A stretch of DNA of 64,000 nucleotides, from NCBI GenBank assembly GCA_951230915.1, contig OX579635.1:49104001-49168000 (forward strand), written 5' to 3'. Every line of letters starts with the position of its first letter. Position 1 is the stretch's first letter. The DNA is from Antitrichia curtipendula. Taxonomy: Eukaryota; Streptophyta; Bryopsida; Hypnales; Leucodontaceae. Below the pieces are notes generated by a model. The model saw only the letters and a list, made by a program, of their open reading frames with translations, did not search any database and was not told where the DNA came from. Shown here piece after piece: positions 54,301 to 64,000 of the stretch. Made by a program: the position numbers and the translations under genes.

Positions 54301-55729
54301 ACGAGGGTTTGGGATTGAAATGAAATACTAGTTCCCTTATTTTCTAATTCAAGTGGAACGGTATTTTATTGTAATGGGGATATGTAAATATAGGTTGGGA
54401 TTGAAAATTTCAATTGAAATAGTGTCCAAGTTGTTTTGAATTCAAGCATTCCACTAGAAAACTTTATTTGTGTAATGGGATCCTACGAGGGTTTGGGATT
54501 GAAATGAAATACTAGTTCCCTTATTTTCTAATTCACGTGGAACGGTATTTTATTGTAATGGGGATATGTAAATATAGGTTGGGATTGAAAATTTTAAATG
54601 AAATAGTATCCAAGTTGTTTTGAATTCAAGCATTCCACTAGAAAACTTTATTTGTGTAATGGGATCCTACGAGGGTTTGGGATTGCAATGAAATACTAGT
54701 TCTCTTATTTTCTAATTCAAGTGGAACGGTATTTTATTGTAATGGGGATATGTAAATATAGGTTGGGATTGAAAATTTCAAATGAAATAGTGTCGAAGTT
54801 GTTCTGAATTCAAGCATTCCACTAGAAAATTTTATTTGTGAAATGCGATCCTACGAGGGTTTGGGATTGAAATGAAATACTAGTTCCCTTATTTTCTAAC
54901 TCAAGTGGAATAGTATTTTATTGTAATTGGGATATGTAAATATAGGTTGGGATTGAAAATTTCAAATGAAATGGTATCCAAGTTGTTTTGAATTCAAGCA
55001 TTCCACTAGAAAACTTTATTTGTGTAATGGGATCCTACGAGGGTTTGGGATTGACACGAAATACTAGTTCCCTTATTTTCTAATTCAAGTGGAACGGTAT
55101 TTTATTGTAATGAGGATATGTAAATATGGATTGGGATTGAAAATTTCAAATGAAATAGTATCCAAGTTATTTTGAATTCAAGCATTCCACTAGAAAATTT
55201 TATTTTTGTAATGGGATCCTACGAGGGTTTGGGATTGAAATGAAATACTAGTTCCCTTATTTTCTAATTCAAGTGCGACAGTATTTAATTGTAATGGGGG
55301 TATGTAAATATGGGTTGGGATTGAAAATTTTAAATGAAATAGTATCCAAGTTGTTTTGAGTTCAAGCATTCCACTAGAAAACTTTATTTGTGTAATGGGA
55401 TTCTACGAGGGTTTGGGATTGAAATGAAATACTAGTTCCCTTATTTTCTAATTCAAGTGGAACGGTATTTTATTGTAATGGGGATATGTAAATATAGGTT
55501 GGGATTGAAAATTTCAATTGAAATAGTGTCCAAGTTGTTTTGAATTCAAGCATTCCACTAGAAAACTTTATTTGTGTAATGGGATCCTACGAGGGTTTGG
55601 GATTGAAATGAAATACTAGTTCCCTTATTTTCTAATTCACGTGGAACGGTATTTTATTGTAATGGGGATATGTAAATATCGGTTGGGATTGAAAATTTTA
55701 AATGAAATAGTATCCAAGTTGTTTTGAGT
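51314..55729. repeat. Zone 12: 7- and 6-unit HORs (1288 and 1104 bp)
   Basis: AATGAGGATATG tags units starting at 52602, 53890 and 54994, giving a 7-unit copy, a 6-unit copy and a partial third that fades at 55729. TATGTAGATATGGGCTGG occurs at 51621, 52173 and 53461 (552, then 1288 bp). Unit types found mainly here: GCGACAGT with GGGGGTATG, AATGCGATCC, TAATTGGG with AATGGTATCC, GATTGCAATG, and GACACG. All units are 184 bp. Confidence 0.87.
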
Positions 55730-58700
55730 TCAAGCATTCCACTAGAAAACTTTATTTGTGTAATGGGATCCTACGAGGGTTTGGGATTGAAATGAAATAC
55801 TAGTTCCCTTATTTTCTAATTCAAGTGGAACGGTATTTTATTGTAATGGGGATATGTAAATATAGGTTGGGATTGAAAATTTCAAATGAAATAGTATCCA
55901 AGTTGATTGGAATTCAAGCATTCCACTGGAAAACTTTATTTGTGTAATGGGATCCTACGAGGGTTTGGGATTGAAATGAAATACTAGCTACCTTATTTTC
56001 TAATTCAAGTGGAACGGTATTTTATTGTAATGGGGATATGTAAATATGGGTTGGGATTGAAAATTTTAAATGAAATAGTATCCAAGTTGTTTTGAATTCA
56101 AGCATTCCACTAGAAAACTTTATTTGTGTAATGGGATCCTACGAGGGTTTGGGATTGAAATGAAATACTAGTTCCCTTATTTTCTAATTCAAGTGCGACA
56201 GTATTTTATTGTAATGGGGGTATGTATATATGGGTTGGGATTGAAAATTTCAAATGAAATAGTATCCAAGTTGTTTTGAAATCAAGCATTCCACTAGAAA
56301 CTTTATTTGTGTAATGGGATCCTACGAGGGTTTGGGATTGAAATGAAATACTAGTTCCCTTATTTTCTAATTCAAGTGGAACGGTATCTTATTGTAATGG
56401 GGATATGTAAATATAGGTTGGGATTGAAAATTTCAAATGAAATAGTATCCAAGTTGTTTTGAATTCAAGCATTCCACTAGAAAACTTTATTTGTGTAATG
56501 GGATCCTACGAGGGTTTGGGATTGAAATGAAATACTAGTTCCCTTATTTTCTAATTCAAGTGGAACGGTATTTTATTGTAATGGGGATATGTAAAGATAG
56601 GTTGGGATTGAAAATTTCAAATGAAATAGTATCCAAGTTGATTGGAATTCAAGCATTCCACTGGAAAACTTTATTTGTGTAATGGGATTCTACGAGGGTT
56701 TGGGATTGAAATGAAATACTAGTTCCCTTATTTTCTAATTCAAGTGGAACGGTATTTTATTGTAATGGGGATATGTAAATACGGGTTGGGATTGAAAATT
56801 TTAAATGAAATAGTATCCAAGTTGTTTTGAAATCAAGCATTCCACTAGAAAACTTTATTTGTGTAACGGGATCCTACGAGGGTTTGGGATTGAAATGAAA
56901 TACTAGCTACCTTATTTTCTAATTCAAGTGGAACGGTATTTTATTGTAATGGGGATATGTAAATATAGGTTGGGATTGAAAATTTCAAATGAAATAGTAT
57001 CCAAGTTGATTGGAATTCAAGCATTCCACTAGAAAACTTTATTTGTGTAATGGGATCCTACGAGGGTTTGGGATTGAAATGAAATACTAGTTCCCTTATT
57101 TTCTAATTCAAGTGGAACGGTATTTTATTGTAATGGGGATATGTAAATATAGGTTGGGATTGAAAATTTCAAATGAAATAGTATCCAAGTTGATTGGAAT
57201 TCAAGCATTCCACTGGAAAACTTTATTTGTGTAATGGGATCCTACGAGGGTTTGGGATTGAAATGAAATACTAGCTACCTTATTTTCTAATTCAAGTGGA
57301 ACGGTATTTTATTGTAATGGGGATATGTAAATATGGGTTGGGATTGAAAATTTTAAATGAAATAGTATCCAAGTTGTTTTGAATTCAAGCATTCCACTAG
57401 AAAACTTTATTTGTGTAATGGGATCCTACGAGGGTTTGGGATTGAAATGAAATACTAGTTCCCTTATTTTCTAATTCAAGTGCGACAGTATTTTATTGTA
57501 ATGGGGGTATGTATATATGGGTTGGGATTGAAAATTTCAAATGAAATAGTATCCAAGTTGTTTTGAAATCAAGCATTCCACTAGAAACTTTATTTGTGTA
57601 ATGGGATCCTACGAGGGTTTGGGATTGAAATGAAATACTAGTTCCCTTATTTTCTAATTCAAGTGGAACGGTATCTTATTGTAATGGGGATATGTAAATA
57701 TAGGTTGGGATTGAAAATTTCAAATGAAATAGTATCCAAGTTGTTTTGAATTCAAGCATTCCACTAGAAAACTTTATTTGTGTAATGGGATCCTACGAGG
57801 GTTTGGGATTGAAATGAAATACTAGTTCCCTTATTTTCTAATTCAAGTGGAACGGTATTTTATTGTAATGGGGATATGTAAAGATAGGTTGGGATTGAAA
57901 ATTTCAAATGAAATAGTATCCAAGTTGATTGGAATTCAAGCATTCCACTGGAAAACTTTATTTGTGTAATGGGATTCTACGAGGGTTTGGGATTGAAATG
58001 AAATACTAGTTCCCTTATTTTCTAATTCAAGTGGAACGGTATTTTATTGTAATGGGGATATGTAAATACGGGTTGGGATTGAAAATTTTAAATGAAATAG
58101 TATCCAAGTTGTTTTGAAATCAAGCATTCCACTAGAAAACTTTATTTGTGTAACGGGATCCTACGAGGGTTTGGGATTGAAATGAAATACTAGCTACCTT
58201 ATTTTCTAATTCAAGTGGAACGGTATTTTATTGTAATGGGGATATGTAAATATAGGTTGGGATTGAAAATTTCAAATGAAATAGTATCCAAGTTGATTGG
58301 AATTCAAGCATTCCACTAGATAACTTTATTTGTGTAATGGGATTCTACGAGGGTTTGGGATTGAAATGAAATACTAGTTCCCTTATTTTCTAATTCAAGT
58401 GGAACGGTATTTTATTGTAATGGGGATATGTAAATATAGGTTGGGATTGAAAATTTCAAATGAAATAGTATCCAAGTTGTTTTGAATTCAAGCATTCCAC
58501 TAGAAAACTTTATTTGTGTAATGGGATCCTACGAGGGTTTGGGATTGAAATGAAATACTAGTTCCCTTATTTTCTAATTCAAGTGCGACAGTATTTTATT
58601 GTAATGGGGGTATGTATATATGGGTTGGGATTGAAAATTTCAAATGAAATAGTATCCAAGTTGTTTTGAAATCAAGCATTCCACTAGAAACTTTATTTGT

Positions 58701-59774
58701 GTAATGGGATCCTACGAGGGTTTGGGATTGAAATGAAATACTAGTTCCCTTATTTTCTAATTCAAGTGGAACGGTATCTTATTGTAATGGGGATATGTAA
58801 ATATAGGTTGGGATTGAAAATTTCAAATGAAATAGTATCCAAGTTGTTTTGAATTCAAGCATTCCACTAGAAAACTTTATTTGTGTAATGGGATCCTACG
58901 AGGGTTTGGGATTGAAATGAAATACTAGTTCCCTTATTTTCTAATTCAAGTGGAACGGTATTTTATTGTAATGGGGATATGTAAAGATAGGTTGGGATTG
59001 AAAATTTCAAATGAAATAGTATCCAAGTTGATTGGAATTCAAGCATTCCACTGGAAAACTTTATTTGTGTAATGGGATTCTACGAGGGTTTGGGATTGAA
59101 ATGAAATACTAGTTCCCTTATTTTCTAATTCAAGTGGAACGGTATTTTATTGTAATGGGGATATGTAAATACGGGTTGGGATTGAAAATTTTAAATGAAA
59201 TAGTATCCAAGTTGTTTTGAAATCAAGCATTCCACTAGAAAACTTTATTTGTGTAACGGGATCCTACGAGGGTTTGGGATTGAAATGAAATACTAGCTAC
59301 CTTATTTTCTAATTCAAGTGGAACGGTATTTTATTGTAATGGGGATATGTAAATATAGGTTGGGATTGAAAATTTCAAATGAAATAGTATCCAAGTTGAT
59401 TGGAATTCAAGCATTCCACTAGATAACTTTATTTGTGTAATGGGATTCTACGAGGGTTTGGGATTGAAATGAAATACTAGTTCCCTTATTTTCTAATTCA
59501 AGTGGAACGGTATTTTATTGTAATGGGGATATGTAAATATGGGTTGGGATTGAAAATTTTAAATGAAATAGTATCCAAGTTGTTTTGAATTCAAGCATTC
59601 CACTAGAAAACTTTATTTGTGTAATGGGATCCTACGAGGGTTTGGGATTGAAATGAAATACTAGTTCCCTTATTTTCTAATTCAAGTGCGACAGTATTTT
59701 ATTGTAATGGGGGTATGTATATATGGGTTGGGATTGAAAATTTCAAATGAAATAGTATCCAAGTTGTTTTGAAT
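55730..59774. repeat. Zone 13: 7- and 6-unit HORs tagged by a 1-bp deletion
   Basis: Short units with CTAGAAACTTT start at 56282, 57569 and 58672, so successive copies are 1287 bp (7 units) and 1103 bp (6 units); a related block begins at 59775 without the deletion. AAATACGGGTTGG at about 56781, 58068 and 59171 keeps the same spacing. Other markers are GTTGATTGGAATTC (55.9-59.4 kb only), CACTGGAAAAC, AGCTACC, AAAGATAGG and GTATCTTATTG. Copies are nearly identical. Confidence 0.9.
56282..56464. repeat. 183-bp unit, deletion type 3
   Basis: CTAGAAACTTT replaces CTAGAAAACTTT, one A fewer. The same unit occurs at 57569-57751 and 58672-58854, once per copy of the 7/6-unit HOR, always with GAAATC at its start and GTATCTTATTG inside. 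Confidence 0.93.
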
Positions 59775-61798
59775 TCAAGCATTCCACTAGAAAACTTTAT
59801 TTGTGTAACGGGATCCTACGAGGGTTTGGGATTGAAATGAAATACTAGTTCCCTTATTTTCTAATTCAAGTGGAACGGTATCTTATTGTAATGGGGATAT
59901 GTAAATATAGGTTGGGATTGAATATTTCAAATGAAATAGTATCCAAGTTGTTTTGAATTCAAGCATTCCACTAGAAAACTTTATTTGTGTAATGGGATCC
60001 TACGAGGGTTTGGGATTGAAATGAAATACTAGTTCTCTTATTTTCTAATTCAAGTGGAACGGTATTTTATTGTAATGGGGATATGTAAATATGGGTTGGG
60101 ATTGAAAATTTCAAATGAAATAGTATCCAAGTTGTTTTGAAATCAAGCATTCCACTAGAAAACTTTATTTGTGTAATGGGATTCTACGAGGGTTTGGGAT
60201 TGAAATGAAATACTAGTTCTCTTATTTTCTAATTCAAGTGGAACGGTATTTTATTGTAATGGGGATATGTAAATATGGGTTGGGATTGAAAATTTCAAAT
60301 GAAATAGTATCCAAGTTGTTTTGAAATCAAGCATTCCACTAGAAAACTTTATTTGTGTAATGGGATCCTACGAGGGTTTGGGATTGAAATGAAATACTAG
60401 TTCCCTTATTTTCTAATTCAAGTGGAACGGTATTTTATTGTAATGGGGATATGTAAATATAGGTTGGGATTGAAAATTTTAAATGAAATAGTATCCAAGT
60501 TGATTTGAAATCAAGCATTCCACTAGAAAACTTTATTTGTGTAATGGGATCCTACGAGGGTTTGGGATTGAAATGAAATACTAGTTCTCTTATTTTCTAA
60601 TTCAAGTGGAACGGTATTTTATTGTAATGGGGATATGTAAATATAGATTGGGATTGAAAATTTCAAATGAAATAGTATCCAAGTTGTTTTGAGTTCAAGC
60701 ATTCCACTAGAAAACTTTATTTGTGTAATGGGATCCTACGAGGGTTTGGGATTGACATGAAATACTAGTTCCCTTATTTTCTAATTCAAGTGGAACGGTA
60801 TTTTATTGTAGTGGGGATATGTAAATATGGGTTGGGATTGAAAATTTTAAATGAACTAGTATCCAAGTTGTATTGAGTTCAAGCATTCCACTAGAAAACA
60901 TTATTTGTGTAATGGGATCCTACGAGGGTTTGGGATTGACATGAAATACTAGTTCCCTTATTTTCTAATTCAAGTGGAACGGTATTTTATTGTAATGGGG
61001 ATATGTAATTATAGGTTGGGATTGAAAATTTCAAATGAAATAGTATCCAAGTTGTTTTGAGTTCAAGCATTCCACTAGAAAACTTTATTTGTGTAATGGG
61101 ATCCTACGAGGGTTTGGGATTGAAATGAAATACTAGTTCCCTTATTTTCTAATTCAAGTGGAACGGTATCTTATTGTAATGGGGATAAGTAAATATAGGT
61201 TGGGATTGAATATTTCAAATGAAATAGTATCCAAGTTGTTTTGAATTCAAGCATTCCACTAGAAAACTTTATTTGTGTAATGGGATCCTACGAGGGTTTG
61301 GGATTGAAATGAAATACTAGTTCTCTTATTTTCTAATTCAAGTGGAACGGTATTTTATTGTAATGGGGATATGTAAATATAGGTTGGGATTGAAAATTTC
61401 AAATGAAATAGTATCCAAGTTGTTTTGAGTTCAAGCATTCCACTAGAAAACTTTATTTGTGTAATGGGATCCTACGTGGGTTTGGGATTGAAATGAAATA
61501 CTAGTTCCCTTATTTTCTAATTCAAGTGGAACGGTATTTTATTGTAATGGGGATATGTAAATATAGATTGGGATTGAAAATTTTAAATGAAATAGTATCC
61601 AAGTTGTTTTGAAATCAAGCATTCCACTAGAAAACTTTATTTGTGTAATTGGATCCTACGAGGGTTTGAGATTGAAATGAAATACTAGTTCCCTTATTTT
61701 CTAATTCAAGTGGAACGGTATTTTATTGTAATGAGGGTATGTAAATATGGATTGGGATTGAAAATTTTAAATGAAATAGTATCCAAGTTGTTTTGAAA
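59775..61798. repeat. Zone 14: mixed 184-bp units
   Basis: Eleven units without a regular HOR that I could establish. The first resembles the start of the preceding HOR (GTATCTTATTG, GAATATTTC) but has full length. AGTTCTCTTATT recurs in several units. One unit at about 60.9 kb has ATGAACTAG and AAAACATTATT, variants that become abundant after 62 kb, so it may be related to the source of the last HOR. Confidence 0.8.
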
Positions 61799-64000
61799 TC
61801 AAGCATTCCACTAGAAAACTTTATTTGTGTAATGGGATCCTACGAGGGTTTGGGATTGAAATGAAATACTAGTTACCTTATTTTCTAATTCAAGTGGAAC
61901 GGTATTTTATTGTAATGGGGATATGTAAATATCGGTTGGGATTGAAAATTTTAAATGAAATAGTATTCAAGTTGTTTTGAATTCAAGCATTGCACTAGAA
62001 AACTTTATTTGTGTAATGGGGTCCTACGAGGGTTTGGGATTGAAATGGAATACTAGTTCCCTTATTTTCTAAATCAAGTGGAACGGTATTTTATTGTAAT
62101 GGGTCTATGTAAATATGGATTGGGATTGAAAATTTTATATGAACTAGTATCCAAGTTGTATTGAATTCAAGCATTCTACTAGAAAACATTATTTGTGTAA
62201 TGGGATCCTACGAGGGTTTGGGATTGAAATGAAATAGAAGTTCCCTTATTTTCTAATTCAAGTGGAACGGTATTTTATTGAAATGAGGGTATGTAAATAT
62301 GGATTGGGATTGAAAATTTTAAATGAAATAGTATCCAAGTTGTTTTGAAATCAAGCATTCCACTAGAAAACTTTATTTGTGTAATGGGATCCTACGAGGG
62401 TTTGGGATTGAAATGAAATACTAGTTACCTTATTTTCTAATTCAAGTGGAACGGTATTTTATTGTAATGGGGATATGTAAAGATAGGTTGGGATTGAAAA
62501 TTTTAAATGAAATAGTATTCAAGTTGTTTTGAATTCAAGCATTGCACTAGAAAACTTTATTTGTGTAATGGGGTCCTACGTGGGTTTGGGATTGAAATGG
62601 AATACTAGTTCCCTTATTTTCTAAATCAAGTGGAACGGTATTTTATTGTAATGGGTCTATGTAAATATGGATTGGGATTGAAAATTTTATATGAACTAGT
62701 ATCCAAGTTGTATTGAATTCAAGCATTCTACTAGAAAACATTATTTGTGTAATGGGATCCTACTAGGGTTTGGGATTGAAATGAAATAGAAGTTCCCTTA
62801 TTTTCTAATTCAAGTGGAACGGTATTTTATTGTAGTGGGGATATGTAAATATGGGTTGGGATTGATAATTTTAAATGAAATAGTATCCAAGTTGTTTTGA
62901 ATTCAAGCATTTCACTAGAAAACTTTATTTGTGTAATGGGATCCTACGAGGGTTTGGGATTGAAATGGAATACTAGTTCCCTTATTTTCTAATTCAAGTG
63001 GAACGGTATTTTATTGTAATGGGTCTATGTAAATATGGATTGGGATTGAAAATTTTATATGAACTAGTATCCAAGTTGTTTTGAATTCAAGCATTGCACT
63101 AGAAAACTTTATTTGTGTAATGGGATCCTACGAGGGTTTGGGATTGAAATGGAATACTAGTTCCCTTATTTTCTAATTCAAGTGGAACGGTATTTTATTG
63201 TAATGGGTCTATGTAAATATGGATTGGGATTGAAAATTTTATATGAACTAGTATCCAAGTTGTATTGAATTCAAGCATTCTACTAGAAAACATTATTTGT
63301 GTAATGGGATCCTACGAGGGTTTGGGATTGAAATGAAATAGAAGTTCCCTTATTTTCTAATTCAAGTGGAACGGTATTTTATTGTAGTGGGGATATGTAA
63401 ATATGGGTTGGGATTGATAATTTTAAATGAAATAGTATCCAAGTTGTTTTGAATTCAAGCATTTCACTAGAAAACTTTATTTGTGTAATGGGATCCTACG
63501 AGGGTTTAAGATTGAAATGGAATACTAGTTCCCTTATTTTCTAATTCAAGTGGAACGGTATTTTATTGTAATGGGTCTATGTAAATATGGATTGGGATTG
63601 AAAATTTTATATGAACTAGTATCCAAGTTGTTTTGAATTCAAGCATTGCACTAGAAAACTTTATTTGTGTAATGGGATCCTACGAGGGTTTGGGATTGAA
63701 ATGGAATACTAGTTCCCTTATTTTCTAATTCAAGTGGAACGGTATTTTATTGTAATGGGTCTATGTAAATATGGATTGGGATTGAAAATTTTATATGAAC
63801 TAGTATCCAAGTTGTATTGAATTCAAGCATTCCACTAGAAAACATTATTTGTGTAATGGGATCCTACGAGGGTTTGGGATTGAAATGAAATAGAAGTTCC
63901 CTTATTTTCTAATTCAAGTGGAACGGTATTTTATTGTAGTGGGGATATGTAAATATGGGTTGGGATTGAAAATTTTAAATGAAATAGTATCCAAGTTGTA
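61799..64000. repeat. Zone 15: 3-unit HOR (552 bp), continuing past the window end
   Basis: CATTGCACTAG units start at 61983, 62535, 63087 and 63639, and GAAATAGAAG occurs at 62231, 62783, 63335 and 63887, all exactly 552 bp apart. The mature trimer is: a CATTGCACT unit with ATGGAATAC, GGGTCT and TATATGAACTAG; a CATTCTACT unit with AACATT, GAAATAGAAG and GTAGTGGGG; and a CATTTCACT unit with ATGGAATAC. In the earliest block the third unit is of another type (TTACC, TAGTATTC), so the trimer formed within this zone. The last unit is cut at 178 bp by the window edge. Confidence 0.9.

Larger units (their letters stand above)
1..64000. repeat. 184-bp satellite DNA array filling the whole window
   Basis: Every part of the window is the same unit in the same orientation. 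TCAAG unit starts fall at 1, 185, 369, 553, 737 and so on to 63823. Total length is explained by 347 complete units (321 of 184 bp, 26 of 183 bp) plus a last unit of 178 bp. The unit is about 32% G+C and usually carries a BamHI site at unit positions 37-42, often a SpeI site at 70-75 and, in the GAATTC variants, an EcoRI site across the unit junction. No transposon, inversion, gap or unique segment interrupts it and both ends are open. Arrays of this type are known as centromeric or pericentromeric DNA in plants and animals; that location is inference here. Frequent stop codons, and a unit length not divisible by three, rule out coding. Confidence 0.99.

Noticed and set aside
1..64000. CRISPR-like array, because of regularly spaced repeats
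   Set aside because: There are no unique spacers between short repeats; the full 184 bp repeats, with scattered substitutions. The size and unit length fit a eukaryotic satellite.
1..64000. Possible mobile element or LTR remnants as source of the repeat
   Set aside because: No terminal inverted repeats, target-site duplications, primer-binding site, polypurine tract or coding remnant was seen; units abut without a break.
1..64000. Promoter-like or TATA-like words (for example TATATA in GTATATATGG units) and possible transcription start sites
   Set aside because: AT-rich words are expected at about 32% G+C, and no downstream gene or RNA is visible. Satellite transcription is possible but cannot be read from the sequence.

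Overview
The whole 64 kb window is one uninterrupted, head-to-tail satellite DNA array. I see no gene, RNA gene, transposon, telomere repeat or unique sequence, and no change of orientation. The repeat unit is 184 bp, about 32% G+C, counted from the recurring TCAAG motif that opens the window. Counting TCAAG starts gives 347 complete units plus a last one of 178 bp. The arithmetic closes exactly: 321 units of 184 bp and 26 units of 183 bp fill positions 1-63822, and all 26 short units can be pointed to (three kinds of 1-bp deletion). The array runs off both ends of the window.

Organism: this must be a eukaryotic chromosome, from a long-read assembly good enough to hold a large satellite array. 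A unit near 180 bp, AT-rich and close to a nucleosome repeat length is typical of centromeric or pericentromeric satellites in many plants and some animals. The sequence does not name the species, and I do not recognise the family.

Structure at three scales. (1) Inside the unit, two halves of about 91 and 93 bp share four collinear anchor words, so the 184-bp unit looks like an old dimer of a ~92-bp element. (2) Unit variants recur in blocks as higher-order repeats (HORs), and the HOR period changes along the window: 2024 bp (11 units) at the left end; 3125 and 2021 bp (17 and 11 units) from 5.9 to about 17 kb; 1472 bp near 20-22 kb; 1288 bp (7 units) at 23.2-26.7 kb; 1656 bp (9 units) at 26.7-29.8 kb; a 368-bp dimer pattern at 29.8-36.2 kb; 1839 bp (10 units) at 36.8-41.9 kb; 1840/2944 bp at 42-51 kb; 1288/1104 bp (7/6 units) at 51.3-55.7 kb; 1287/1103 bp (7/6 units with a 1-bp deletion tag) at 55.7-59.8 kb; 552 bp (3 units) from 61.8 kb to the end. 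(3) Diagnostic base changes are confined to zones several kb wide (for example CACTCG only at 5.7-23.2 kb, GCGACAGT only at 51.4-59.7 kb), the pattern expected from local amplification by unequal exchange or replication slippage.

Nothing here codes for protein. If the array acts, it acts as chromatin: a candidate substrate for centromeric nucleosomes or heterochromatin. That role is inferred from the family type and is not shown by the sequence.
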